A stretch of DNA of 64,000 bases from Actinocrinis sp035653575 (GTDB lineage: Bacteria; Actinomycetota; Actinomycetes; Streptomycetales; Catenulisporaceae). Shown one piece after another: positions 16,065 through 25,349 of the stretch. Position numbers and translations under genes: made by a program. A model generated the notes under the pieces. That model was not told the DNA's origin. It did not search any database and saw only the letters and a program-made list of their open reading frames with translations. The first letter of the stretch is position 1. Each line of letters begins with the position of its first letter. The stretch is from the NCBI RefSeq assembly GCF_035653575.1, contig NZ_DASRBQ010000069.1:4233-68232 (forward strand). The letters run 5' to 3'.

Positions 16065-17750
16065 ATGCCGAGCTCCAACGCCTTTACCCGCCGCGGCTTC
16101 GTGACGGCCACCGCGGGCGCCGCAGGCGCGTTAGCCCTCTCCCCGCTGCTTGCCGCGTGTGGCAATGGCTCCTCCACCGCGAAGGGGAGCACCAACACCA
16201 AGACCGGCCTTGCGGCCGCGCTGCCGACGTACAAGGCCAACTCCGCCGTGACCCCGGACATCCCCGTCGTCCAGGGCTCCGGCGGAGCCGTGACCGACGC
16301 GGGCTACCTGACCTACCCGGCGAACCCGGTCGCGACCGTGAGCGGCACTCCCGGCTCCGGCGGCACCTACAACGCGATCACGCCGCTGTGGGGCTCGATC
16401 CCGGCCGCGAACAACGCCTACTACCAGGCCGTGAACAAGGCCCTCGGCGCGACGATCAACATGCACCCGGCCAACGGCAACACCTACAACACCTCGGTCA
16501 CCGCGCTGATCGCCGGCAAGAAGCTGCCGGACTGGATCCAGATGCCGACCTGGTGGAACTCGGCGTTCACCGTGGGCGAGCTGACCGGGAGCCAGCTGGC
16601 CGACCTGACCCCGTACCTGGCCGGCGACAAGATCCTGCAGTACCCGAACCTGGCTGCCATCCCCACCGCGGCCTGGACCGCCGGAGTGTGGAACAACAAG
16701 CTCTACGGCATCCCGTCCTTCGCCAGTGGCGCGGCTTTCGCGGGCTGCTTCTTCTACCGCAAGGACATCCTCGACAAGCTCGGTCTGAGCGGCGAGGTGA
16801 AGTCGATCGCCGACTTCGAAGCCCTCATGAAGGAGTGCAAGCAGGCCAACGGCGGCATCGGCGCCTGCGACGACCTGTGGCCGTACACGTACCAGCCCTT
16901 CGGCGTCCACTCGAAGTTCGAGGTACAGAGCGGCAAGCTGGTGCACATGTACGACACGCCGCAGTACCTTGAGGCGCTGAACTGGAACTACAAGGTCGCC
17001 AAGGCCGGCTACATCCACCCCGACGCGCTCGCGGGCGACACCAGCAACGCCAACACCCGGTTCTACTCGGGCAAGACCATCCTCGGCTCGGGCGGCACCG
17101 GCGCCTGGAACCTGATGGACGCCCAGTCCGGCATCGCCGCCAACCCCAAGTACAACCGGCAGGCCTTCAAGGTCTTCTCCGCCGACGGGACCACGACGCC
17201 GACCATCTTCGTCGGCTCCGGCGCGAGCATCATGAGCTACCTGAACAAGAGCCTGACCCCGGCGCAGATCAAGGAATGCCTCTCGATCGCGAACTTCCTC
17301 GCGGCGCCGTACGGCTCCAAGGAGTACACGCTGATCAACTTCGGTGCCGAGGGCGTGGACTACACGATGACCTCAGCCGGGCCCACCTACACCGACAAGG
17401 GCAAGACCGAAGCGAACCAGGACACCTACCAGTTCCTCGCCGCGCCGCCGAGCGTCGTGTCGAACCCCGGCATGGACCAGCTGACCAAGGACTTCTGCGC
17501 CTGGCAGGCCGACGCGGCCAAGCACGCCTACAAGCCGGTCTTCGACAACGCCAACATCCAGGTGCCCGCCCGGCTGGCAGCCGCCGACACCGCGCAGGCC
17601 GTCGAGGACACGGTCAAGGAGGTCTACCACGGTCTCAAGCCGGTCTCCGCGTTCCAGGACGCCGTCACCACCTGGAAGAAGAACGGCGGCACCGAGCTGA
17701 TCAACTGGTACCAGACCAACGTGTACGACAAATTCGGCTCGATGCAGTAG
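16065..17750 (+). CDS. Sugar ABC transporter binding lipoprotein (Tat-type signal)
   Basis: 561 residues. Captures the sugar outside the membrane and hands it to the two permeases downstream. The N-terminus has a Tat-like TRRGFVTATAG motif and the lipobox LLAACG (Cys near 30). The body is a long family-1 solute-binding protein of the LplA/LipO type (WIQMPTWWNS, LYGIPSF, FFYRKDILDKLGL). Trp/Tyr-rich segments fit an oligosaccharide ligand, and the neighbouring GH74/GH42 enzymes suggest xyloglucan oligosaccharides. ATG at 16065 has GGAGAG just upstream; an in-frame ATG at 16053 is less likely. Codon 23 is TTA, a rare codon that depends on bldA tRNA in Streptomyces. Confidence 0.93.
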   Translation: MPSSNAFTRRGFVTATAGAAGALALSPLLAACGNGSSTAKGSTNTKTGLAAALPTYKANSAVTPDIPVVQGSGGAVTDAGYLTYPANPVATVSGTPGSGGTYNAITPLWGSIPAANNAYYQAVNKALGATINMHPANGNTYNTSVTALIAGKKLPDWIQMPTWWNSAFTVGELTGSQLADLTPYLAGDKILQYPNLAAIPTAAWTAGVWNNKLYGIPSFASGAAFAGCFFYRKDILDKLGLSGEVKSIADFEALMKECKQANGGIGACDDLWPYTYQPFGVHSKFEVQSGKLVHMYDTPQYLEALNWNYKVAKAGYIHPDALAGDTSNANTRFYSGKTILGSGGTGAWNLMDAQSGIAANPKYNRQAFKVFSADGTTTPTIFVGSGASIMSYLNKSLTPAQIKECLSIANFLAAPYGSKEYTLINFGAEGVDYTMTSAGPTYTDKGKTEANQDTYQFLAAPPSVVSNPGMDQLTKDFCAWQADAAKHAYKPVFDNANIQVPARLAAADTAQAVEDTVKEVYHGLKPVSAFQDAVTTWKKNGGTELINWYQTNVYDKFGSMQ

Positions 17751-17866
17751 CTCGCGCAGCGCGCGAGTTCGCCGGGCGCGCCGTGGCGGCGCCCGGCGCC
17801 GGGCCGGATTCACTGTTGGTTCGATTCACGATGAGTCCGATTCACAGTTGGTCCAGTTCACAGACT

Positions 17867-17907
17867 CCGGTTCCGTGTCGCTAACGGCGCACGCGACACG
17901 GAACCGG
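17867..17907. terminator. Intra-operon hairpin after binding-protein gene
   Basis: A perfect 15-bp stem: CCGGTTCCGTGTCGC (17867-17881) and its complement (17893-17907), with an 11-base loop. Because genes continue downstream on the same strand, it probably lowers read-through or protects the upstream mRNA, raising binding protein over permease levels. The 116 bases before it hold short GATTCAC/GTTCACAG repeats and no gene. Confidence 0.75.
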
Positions 17908-17967
17908 CTCCAGCGGTCACGCCGGACGAGCAGCAGGTAGCAGACGGCACGAGTGAGGAGTCAACCG

Positions 17968-19023
17968 GTGGCGGCGATCACGACAGGCGGCGGGGGACCG
18001 GAGCGCGCGAACGCGCTCACGGCCGATGCCGCCCGGACCGGCGCGCTAGCGGCCGGTCCGGACCTTGATCTGGGCGTACCCGAGGACAGCGGGTTCCGGC
18101 CGGCCCCACGCCGCCGGATGACCTGGCGCTCCCGGCTGCGCAGGGACAAGACGCTGCTGCTGATGACGCTGCCGGCCATCGCCCTCGTGATCGTCTTCAA
18201 CTACCTGCCGATGTTCGGCGTGATCACCTCCTTCGAGTTCTACGACCCGCTGGTCGGCGTCCTGCACAGCCAGTTCATCGGCCTGGACAACTTCCGCCAG
18301 CTGTTCGGCGACCCGCTGTTCTGGACGGCGGTGGAGAACACCCTGGCGATCAGCGCCGTGCAGCTGATCCTCTACTTCCCGGTGCCGATCGTGCTGGCGC
18401 TGCTGCTGAACACGGTGATCAGCAACAAGGTGCGGGCCTTCGTCTCCGCCGTGGTCTACCTGCCGCACTTCTTCTCCTGGGTGCTGGTGGTCTCGATCTT
18501 CCTGCAGATGCTCGGCGGCGCGGGCCTGCTCAACACCTTCCTGATCCACCACCACATCACGCCGTGGAACGTGATGACCGACCCGGGCACCTTCAAGCTG
18601 CTGGTGACCTCCCAGGCGGTGTGGAAGGAGGCCGGCTGGGGGCTGATCGTGTTCCTGGCCGCGCTGGCCGCGATCGACCCCACGCTCTACGAGGCGGCCG
18701 CGGCCGACGGCGCCGGGCGCTGGCGGCGGATGTGGCACATCACGCTGCCCGGCATGAAGGGCGTCATCATCCTGATGCTGGTGCTGCGCCTCGGCAACGC
18801 GCTCACCGTCGGATTCGAGCAGATGCTGATCCAGCGCGACGCGGTCGGCCACGAGGCCGCGGACGTGCTGGACACCTTCGCCTTCTACTACGGCATCGGC
18901 ACCAACAACTATGGTTACGGCGCCGCGGCCGGCCTGTTCAAGAGCGTGATCTCGCTGCTGCTCATCTACGGCGCAAACCGGCTCGCGCACGCCTTCGGTG
19001 AGGATGGGTTGTACCGCAAATGA
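17968..19023 (+). CDS. Sugar ABC transporter permease 1 (LplB type)
   Basis: 351 residues. An inner-membrane channel subunit with about six transmembrane segments (LLLMTLPAIALVIVFNYLPMFG near 65 is the first). The ATPase-contact EAA loop is YEAAAADGAGRWRRMWHITLPGM. GTG at 17968 is chosen because GAGGAG sits seven bases upstream; an earlier GTG at 17953 overlaps that site. Its stop overlaps the next start as ATGA. No ATPase gene is present in the operon, so a shared MsiK-like ATPase elsewhere is expected. Confidence 0.92.
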   Translation: MAAITTGGGGPERANALTADAARTGALAAGPDLDLGVPEDSGFRPAPRRRMTWRSRLRRDKTLLLMTLPAIALVIVFNYLPMFGVITSFEFYDPLVGVLHSQFIGLDNFRQLFGDPLFWTAVENTLAISAVQLILYFPVPIVLALLLNTVISNKVRAFVSAVVYLPHFFSWVLVVSIFLQMLGGAGLLNTFLIHHHITPWNVMTDPGTFKLLVTSQAVWKEAGWGLIVFLAALAAIDPTLYEAAAADGAGRWRRMWHITLPGMKGVIILMLVLRLGNALTVGFEQMLIQRDAVGHEAADVLDTFAFYYGIGTNNYGYGAAAGLFKSVISLLLIYGANRLAHAFGEDGLYRK

Positions 19024-19988
19024 CCGAGTTGGGAATCGAAGGCGCACTCGCTCCCAGGGCGCTGGCCAAGACCCCGCCACGCAAGCGGGCCAAGGGCCGT
19101 CCGGTCTGGGAGGAGCCGCCCACCAAGGCCGGGCAGTTCGGCAAGGGCACCGTCATCGCCGTCGTGCTGGCGGTGGTCCTGGTCCCGCTGTACTGCGTCG
19201 TGCTCACCAGCTTCTCCACCCAGGGGGCGATCAACCGGGCCGGCGGCCTGGTGCTGGTGCCGCACGGGCTGACCTTCGACGCGTACCGGCAGGTCTTCGA
19301 GAACAGCACGGTCACCCGCGCGCTGGAAGTCACCTTCGGCATCACCATCGTCGGCACCTTGATCTCGATGGTGGTCTCCGTGCTGTGCGCCTATGGCCTG
19401 TCCCGCTACCGCTCGTTCGCGCATCGCACGATCCTGATGACGCTGATCATCACGATGTTCGTCAGCGGCGGCCTGATCCCGACCTTCATCGTGGTCACCG
19501 AACTCGGCGGCTACGACCAGTACTGGGCGCTGATCCTGCCCAACGCGGTCAGCGTGTTCAACATCCTGGTGCTGCGCTCGTTCTTCGCCGGCACCGCGGT
19601 CGACCTGATCGACGCGGCGCGCATCGACGGCGCGGGCGAGTGGCGCATCCTCTGGTCGGTGGTGCTGCCCACCTCGCGCGCGGTGACCGCGGTGATCACC
19701 CTGTTCTACGCGGTCGGCTACTGGAACACCTTCTTCGGCGCGATGCTCTACATGCCGGCCGACCAGCAGAAGTGGCCGATCCAGTACGTCCTCTACCAGT
19801 ACGTGAACCTCGGCATGACGATGCCCGGCGTCGCGAACAGCGGCTACGGCGGAATCCACCAGCAGAGCTCCCCGCTCTCGCTGTCCATGGCGGTCGTCGT
19901 GCTCACCGTGCTGCCGATCGTGATCGTGTACCCCTTCGTGCAGAAGCACTTCGCCAAGGGCATGCTCACCGGCGCGATCAAGGGCTAG
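19020..19988 (+). CDS. Sugar ABC transporter permease 2 (LplC type)
   Basis: 322 residues, six transmembrane segments. The EAA loop reads IDAARIDGAGEWRILWSVVLPTSRAV. It is translationally coupled to permease 1 through a four-base overlap. The pair forms the channel for the binding protein at 16065. The cytoplasmic N-terminus (first 42 residues) is basic and Pro-rich. A hairpin separates it from the GH74 gene. Confidence 0.92.
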   Translation: MTELGIEGALAPRALAKTPPRKRAKGRPVWEEPPTKAGQFGKGTVIAVVLAVVLVPLYCVVLTSFSTQGAINRAGGLVLVPHGLTFDAYRQVFENSTVTRALEVTFGITIVGTLISMVVSVLCAYGLSRYRSFAHRTILMTLIITMFVSGGLIPTFIVVTELGGYDQYWALILPNAVSVFNILVLRSFFAGTAVDLIDAARIDGAGEWRILWSVVLPTSRAVTAVITLFYAVGYWNTFFGAMLYMPADQQKWPIQYVLYQYVNLGMTMPGVANSGYGGIHQQSSPLSLSMAVVVLTVLPIVIVYPFVQKHFAKGMLTGAIKG

Positions 19989-20016
19989 CTGGCGCTTCCC
20001 ACCCTTTCCCAGTCTT

Positions 20017-20051
20017 CCGCCAGGCGGGCGCCGCACTCGCCCGCCCGGCGG
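20017..20051. terminator. Intra-operon hairpin before GH74 gene
   Basis: A 14-bp stem with one mismatch: CCGCCAGGCGGGCG at 20017-20030 against 20038-20051, loop CCGCACT. It lies 28 bases after the permease stop and 24 bases before the GH74 start. It may be a partial terminator or an mRNA-processing stop. Confidence 0.6.
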
Positions 20052-20075
20052 AGCCCATCCCGCAAGGACACTCCC

Positions 20076-22337
20076 ATGCGTCATGCAACGAAGAGGGCAC
20101 TGCTGTCCGCGGCCGCCTGCTCGGCGCTGCTGGCCGGTTCGCTGGCCGCCGCCCCCGCGGCGCTGGCCGCCGGCTCGGCCTCCGGGCTCGGCTTCGGCCT
20201 GTCACCGCACTGGAGCAACGTCAAGATCGGCGCCGGCGGCTTCATCACCGGCGTCGTCTACAACCCGACCCAGCCGGGACTGGCTTATCTGCGCACTGAC
20301 ATCGGCGGCCTGTACCGCTGGGACGCGTTCGGTCAGAACTGGATCCCGCTGCTGGACTGGACCGGCTTCAACGACTGGAACCAGCTCGGCGTCGAGTCCG
20401 TGGCCACCTCTCCGCTGCACCCGAACCGGGTGTGGGCCGCGGTCGGCGAGTACGCGGACAGCTGGAACTCGGTCAACAAGGGCGCGATCCTGCGCTCCGA
20501 CGACTACGGCGCGCACTGGAAGACCACGCAGCTGCCGATCCTGCTGGGCGCCAACGATCAGGGCCGCGACTCGGGCGAGCGGCTGGCCGTGGACCCGAAC
20601 GACGACGACATCCTGTACTTCGCCTCGCGCAACGACGGGCTGTGGAAGTCCACCGACGGCGGGGCGACCTGGGCGCAGGACGCCGCGTTCCCCGACCTCG
20701 GCTCGAACTCCACCAGCGGCCTTCAGTTCGTGACCTTCGATCAGACCGAGAAGCACCGGCGCGGCACCCCGACCCGGCACATCGTGGTCGGGGACGCGGA
20801 CAAGAGCGCGCTGTATGAGACCACTGATGGCGGGCAAACCTGGTCCGCGGTCGCCGGGGGACCCGGCACGATCCCGATCAAGGCGCAGTTCGCCGCGAAC
20901 GGGTCGCTGTACGTGGTCTACGACCAGATCACCGGCCCGTACTGGATGGGCACCGGCAAGCTTTACAAGTTCGCGAAGGGGTCCACCGCGGCAGCGGTGA
21001 CCTCTCCGGCCGACGTCTCTCCGCCGCCCTCGTCCAACTGGTACGGCTACGACGGCCTCGCGGTCGACCCGGAGAATCCGAATACTGTCATCGTCTCCAC
21101 CAACGACCGGTGGAACCCGATCGACACCCTCTACCGGTCCACCGACGGCGGCGCCACCTGGCAGGACGTGTCCGCGTCGACGTCCCTCGACATCTCCGAT
21201 TCGCCTTACCTGGCCTGGGGAGCGACGCCCAAGTTCGGCTGGTGGATCGGCGCCGTGGCGATCGACCCCTTCGACTCCAACCACGTCGTCTACGGCACCG
21301 GCGCGACGCTGTACGGCACCTACAACCTCGGCGCGATGGACAGCGGCGGCACCGTCACCTTCTCCTCGAAGGCCGCGCGCGGCATCGAGGAGACCGCGAT
21401 CAACGACCTGCTGGTGCCGCGCGGGACCAGCTCCTGCAAGCTGATCAGCGCGGTCGGCGACCTCGGCGGGTTCTGCCACACCTCGCTGACCAAGTCCCCA
21501 GCCACCGGCATGTCCGCCAACCCGATCCTCAGCTCCGGCACCGGCCTGGCCCAGTCCGCGGACGGCTCGCTGATCGCGCGCGTCGGGTATGGCAGCAACA
21601 ACCAGTTCGGCGCGTACTCGACCGACGGCGGCAGCACGTGGACCCCGTTCACCAAGCCGGCGACCACCACCAGCGGCGGCGGGAAGGTCGCCGTCTCGGC
21701 CGACGGGAAGACGATCGTATGGTCAGCTGGTGACACGTCCAATGCCGGCTCAGGCACGTCCTACTCGGCCGACGACGGGCAGACCTGGACCGCCGTGAGC
21801 GGCCTGCCCGCCGGGCTGACGCCGGTGGCCGACGCGGTCGACTCCGCCGTCTTCTACGCCATCGACGGCACGAACGGCACGTTCTACAAGTCCACCGACG
21901 GCGGCCACACCTTCACCAGCACCGCGACCTCCTTCTCCGGCGGCAACAACACGCAGGTGAAGGCGACGCCGGGCAAGGCCGGCGAGCTGTGGCTGTCAGG
22001 ACTCGACGACGGCCTGTTCCACTCGGCCGACGGCGGCGCGACCTGGACCAAGGTCGGCTCCGCGAGCTCGTCGTACACGCTGGGCTTCGGCAAGGCCGCG
22101 CCCTGGTCGAAGTACCTGACGCTCTACCAGGTCGGCGTGGTCGGCGGGGTGACCGGAGTCTTCATGTCCACTGACGACGCGGCGTCCTGGCACCGGATCA
22201 ACAGCGACGCGCAGAACTGGGGCTGGACCGGTCAGGCGATCACCGGCGACCCGAACGACTTTGGCCGCGTCTACCTGGCCACCAACGGCCGGGGGATACA
22301 GACCGTCGACGTCGCCCCACTCGGCCTCTCCTTCTAA
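20076..22337 (+). CDS. Secreted GH74 xyloglucanase
   Basis: 753 residues. Endo- or oligosaccharide-specific cleavage of the xyloglucan beta-glucan backbone outside the cell. Signal peptide at 1-32 (ALLSAAACSALLAGSLAAAPAALAA). Two seven-bladed propellers are shown by repeated Asp-box motifs (STDGGATW, TTDGGQTW, STDGGSTW, SADGGATW). Likely catalytic Asp residues are D75 in LRTDIGGLYRWD and an Asp of AIDPFDSNHVVYGTG (397-400), both strongly typical of GH74. There is no CBM2 or other binding module, unlike many actinobacterial GH74 enzymes. The ribosome site is AAGGA. Its place between the permeases and GH42, in an operon with the shared LacI operator, fits polymer attack followed by import. Confidence 0.92.
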   Translation: MRHATKRALLSAAACSALLAGSLAAAPAALAAGSASGLGFGLSPHWSNVKIGAGGFITGVVYNPTQPGLAYLRTDIGGLYRWDAFGQNWIPLLDWTGFNDWNQLGVESVATSPLHPNRVWAAVGEYADSWNSVNKGAILRSDDYGAHWKTTQLPILLGANDQGRDSGERLAVDPNDDDILYFASRNDGLWKSTDGGATWAQDAAFPDLGSNSTSGLQFVTFDQTEKHRRGTPTRHIVVGDADKSALYETTDGGQTWSAVAGGPGTIPIKAQFAANGSLYVVYDQITGPYWMGTGKLYKFAKGSTAAAVTSPADVSPPPSSNWYGYDGLAVDPENPNTVIVSTNDRWNPIDTLYRSTDGGATWQDVSASTSLDISDSPYLAWGATPKFGWWIGAVAIDPFDSNHVVYGTGATLYGTYNLGAMDSGGTVTFSSKAARGIEETAINDLLVPRGTSSCKLISAVGDLGGFCHTSLTKSPATGMSANPILSSGTGLAQSADGSLIARVGYGSNNQFGAYSTDGGSTWTPFTKPATTTSGGGKVAVSADGKTIVWSAGDTSNAGSGTSYSADDGQTWTAVSGLPAGLTPVADAVDSAVFYAIDGTNGTFYKSTDGGHTFTSTATSFSGGNNTQVKATPGKAGELWLSGLDDGLFHSADGGATWTKVGSASSSYTLGFGKAAPWSKYLTLYQVGVVGGVTGVFMSTDDAASWHRINSDAQNWGWTGQAITGDPNDFGRVYLATNGRGIQTVDVAPLGLSF

Positions 22338-22372
22338 CCCGCTCGCCCGCACCGCAAGATCAGGAACCGCCC

Positions 22373-24265
22373 ATGTCCTCCTCCTTCACCGACCGCATCC
22401 TGTTCGGCGGCGACTACAACCCCGAGCAGTGGCCGCGCAAGGTCTGGGAGGAGGACATGGCCCTGATGCGGCAAGCCGGGGTGAACCTGGCCACGGTCGG
22501 CGTGTTCTCCTGGGCGATGCTTGAACCGACGCCGGGCGTATACGAGTTCGGATGGCTCGACGACGTGCTGGACCTGTTGCACGCCAACGGGATCGGCGTC
22601 GCCCTGGCTACACCGACCGCATCGACGCCGCCCTGGATGAACCATCGATGGCCGGAGACGCTGCCGCAGAACCCTGACGGCACGATCCGCACGTACGGCT
22701 CGCGCAACGCCTACTGTCCCTCCTCCCCGGTCTACCGCGAGTTCGCGGACAAGATCAGCGAGGCGCTGGCCGCGCGGTACGCGCACCACCCGGCACTGCG
22801 GATATGGCATATCGGCAACGAGTTCGGCACGGTCTGTTACTGCGACCGGTGCGCCGCGCGCTTTCGCACCTGGCTGCAGGTCCGCTACGGCGACCTGGAC
22901 GGCCTCAACCAGGCCTGGGGAACCGCGTTCTGGTCGCAGCGCTATAGCGACTGGGCCGAGGTGATCCCGCCCCGGCAGGTGCAGTACGTGATCAATCCGA
23001 CCCAGGATCTCGATTACCAGCGCTTCGCCTCGGACCTGCTGCTCGGCGGCTTCGTCGCGGAACGCGACATCGTGTGCGCGCACAACCCGGCGATCCCGGT
23101 GACCACCAACTTCATGGGCTTCTTCAAGGGAACCGACTCCTGGCGCTGGGCTCGTGAGGAGGATCTAGTCTCGCTCGACACCTATCCCGACCCGAACGAC
23201 CCCGACGCGGCCCGCGACAACGCGATGGCCCACGACCTCACGCGTAGCCTCGGCGGCGGCAAGCCGTGGCTGCTGATGGAGCAGTCGCCGGCGGGTGCCG
23301 GGTGGCGTTACATCGCTACGCCCAAACGACCCGGCCTCAATCGGCTGTGGTCCATGCAAGCGGTCGCACGCGGCGCCGACGGCGTGCTGCACTTCCAGTG
23401 GCGCGCCTCGATGCAGGGAGCGGAGCGCACGCACGGCGCGATGGTGCCGCATGCGGGCCCTGATTCCCGGGTGTTCCGCGAGATCTGTCAACTCGGCGGG
23501 CAACTCGCGCGGCTCGGTGATGTGATCGGCACGCGGGTGACCGCCGAGGTGGCGATCCTGCACGACTGGGACGCCTGGCGCGCGGTCGAGCTGGACCACC
23601 AACCGCACAGTGGATTCAGGTACCTCGACCGGATGCGCGAGTACTACACGCCGCTGTGGCGCGCGAACATCACCGCCGACTTCGCGCATCCCGAGGCGGA
23701 TCTGAGCACTTACAAGCTTGTCGTGGTGCCCAATCTTTATCAGGTTACTGACGTCGCGGCGGCCAATCTGGTGCGCTACGTCGAGCGCGGCGGGCACCTC
23801 GTCATGGGCCCCTTCTCGGGAGTGTCAGACCCCGACGAGCGCATCAGGCTGGGCGGGCACCCGGTCCCGTTCCGCGAGCTGCTGGGTCTGCGTATCGAGG
23901 AGTACTGGCCGCTGCCCGACGAACCGCTCACCCTGGAATCGGCGGAACTCGGCGACTTCACGGCCGCGACCTGGGCCGAGTGGCTGACCGTCGAGGGAGC
24001 GACCCCGGTGGCCACCTTCACCAGCGGGCCGCTCTCCGGCATCCCCGCTGTCCTGCGCAACACCTACGGCGAGGGTACGGCCTGGTACGTCGCTACCCTT
24101 CCCGAGCCCGCGGCCCTCTCCCGCATCCTCGCCTCGGCCTGCGCGGCGGCCGGAGCCCGGCCGGTACTCGCCGGTCTTCCGCCGCGCGTCGAGGCGATTA
24201 GGCGCGGCGACAAGGTCTTCCTGCTCAACCACGAGGACGAGTCCGTCGAGATCCGCGACCTCTAA
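22373..24265 (+). CDS. Intracellular GH42 beta-galactosidase
   Basis: 630 residues. Removes terminal beta-galactose, here probably from galactosylated xyloglucan side chains. It has the N-terminal barrel motif FGGDYNPEQW, acid/base E150 in WHIGNEFG, the zinc-site cysteines CYCDRC just after, and nucleophile E303 in LLMEQSPAG. The trimerisation domain follows (VAILHDWDAWRAVE...). The C-terminal beta domain is short, ending at DESVEIRDL. There is no signal peptide. It lies 35 bases after GH74 and is the last gene of the operon. Confidence 0.93.
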   Translation: MSSSFTDRILFGGDYNPEQWPRKVWEEDMALMRQAGVNLATVGVFSWAMLEPTPGVYEFGWLDDVLDLLHANGIGVALATPTASTPPWMNHRWPETLPQNPDGTIRTYGSRNAYCPSSPVYREFADKISEALAARYAHHPALRIWHIGNEFGTVCYCDRCAARFRTWLQVRYGDLDGLNQAWGTAFWSQRYSDWAEVIPPRQVQYVINPTQDLDYQRFASDLLLGGFVAERDIVCAHNPAIPVTTNFMGFFKGTDSWRWAREEDLVSLDTYPDPNDPDAARDNAMAHDLTRSLGGGKPWLLMEQSPAGAGWRYIATPKRPGLNRLWSMQAVARGADGVLHFQWRASMQGAERTHGAMVPHAGPDSRVFREICQLGGQLARLGDVIGTRVTAEVAILHDWDAWRAVELDHQPHSGFRYLDRMREYYTPLWRANITADFAHPEADLSTYKLVVVPNLYQVTDVAAANLVRYVERGGHLVMGPFSGVSDPDERIRLGGHPVPFRELLGLRIEEYWPLPDEPLTLESAELGDFTAATWAEWLTVEGATPVATFTSGPLSGIPAVLRNTYGEGTAWYVATLPEPAALSRILASACAAAGARPVLAGLPPRVEAIRRGDKVFLLNHEDESVEIRDL

Positions 24266-24332
24266 TCAGAGGTTGGCAGTCAACAGCCAGCGCCCGCTCC
24301 GCGCTGTCAGACCCTCTCGCGACCATGGACGC

Positions 24333-24884
24333 ATGCACCTGCGTGATGTGGAACTCGGCGACGTTGACGCCTACATCCGGCTGCGCTGCGATCCGGTGAT
24401 GATGGCCGAACTCGGCGGTCCACTGCCGCCCGAGGGCATGGAGGACAAGGTCCGCCGGGACGTGGCGACCGTCGCGGCAGGCGAGGGCTGGATCAAGATG
24501 ATCGTCCCCGACGAGAGCGCGCCGCACATCGTGGCAGGCAACGTGGTGCTCTGGTCGCACGAGGACGAGGAGCCCGATCCGGCCGACCCGCGGCCCGCCC
24601 CGATCACCGAGATCGGCTGGATGGTGCTGCCTGAGTTCCAGGGGCGCGGGCTGGCGAAGCGGGCCGTGCGCGAACTGCTCCGGCTGGCGCACGAGGACGG
24701 ACGCTGGGGCCGCGTGCACGCCTTCCCCGGCGCCACCAACGGCCCCTCCAACGGAATCTGCCGCCCGCTCGGCTTCACCCTGGTCGGAAAGCGCGACGTG
24801 ACGTTCGCCGACCGGGTCATCCACTCCAACCACTGGCTGATCGACCCGGCTGATCTCTTCGCCTCCGCCGCCGAAGCCGGATGA
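24333..24884 (+). CDS. GNAT-family N-acetyltransferase
   Basis: 183 residues. The acetyl-CoA-binding motif A is EIGWMVLPEFQGRGLAKRAVREL, with N-terminal LRDVELGDVDAYIRLRCDP as in RimJ-like acyltransferases. The substrate is unknown. ATG at 24333 gives the normal family N-terminus. No Shine-Dalgarno precedes it, so translation may be leaderless. The two following genes are close and on the same strand. Confidence 0.85.
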   Translation: MHLRDVELGDVDAYIRLRCDPVMMAELGGPLPPEGMEDKVRRDVATVAAGEGWIKMIVPDESAPHIVAGNVVLWSHEDEEPDPADPRPAPITEIGWMVLPEFQGRGLAKRAVRELLRLAHEDGRWGRVHAFPGATNGPSNGICRPLGFTLVGKRDVTFADRVIHSNHWLIDPADLFASAAEAG

Positions 24885-24920
24885 TCCGCGCATGTCAGCG
24901 GTCCGTGCCATCCTGGTCTG

Positions 24921-25340
24921 GTGACCGTGGAAGAACTCATCCGGCTGCGCAAGGCCCGCGACCAGATGGACCGCGACTACGCGCAGCCACTTGATGTGGC
25001 CGCGCTGGCCCGCACCGCGTACATGTCGGCCGGGCACTTCTCCCGCAGCTTCCGCGCGGCGTTCGGCGAGACGCCGTACAGCTACTTGATGACCCGGCGG
25101 ATCGAACGCGCGAAGGCGCTGCTGCGGCGCGGCGACCTCTCCGTCACCGAGGTGTGCTTCGAGGTCGGCTGCACCTCGCTCGGCTCGTTCAGCAGTCGCT
25201 TCACCGAGCTGGTCGGCGAGAGCCCGACGTCGTACCGCAGCCGCTCGCATGAGGAGAGCGCGGTCATCCCGCCCTGCTACGCCAAGATCGTGACCCGCCC
25301 GCTGCGCGATGCGCGGGCGAAGGACCTCCCGCGGTCGTAG
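24921..25340 (+). CDS. Short AraC-family regulator
   Basis: 139 residues, little more than the DNA-binding domain. Two helix-turn-helix motifs are clear: LDVAALARTAYMSAGHFSRSFRAAFGETPYSYL and LSVTEVCFEVGCTSLGSFSSRFTELVGESPTSYR (about 24-105). No sugar-binding domain is present. Starts at GTG without a ribosome site, with a CATCCT -10-like box close upstream, so it may be leaderless. Pairing with a VOC gene nine bases downstream is a frequent actinobacterial arrangement. Confidence 0.9.
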   Translation: MTVEELIRLRKARDQMDRDYAQPLDVAALARTAYMSAGHFSRSFRAAFGETPYSYLMTRRIERAKALLRRGDLSVTEVCFEVGCTSLGSFSSRFTELVGESPTSYRSRSHEESAVIPPCYAKIVTRPLRDARAKDLPRS

Positions 25341-25349
25341 CGTGTAGCC

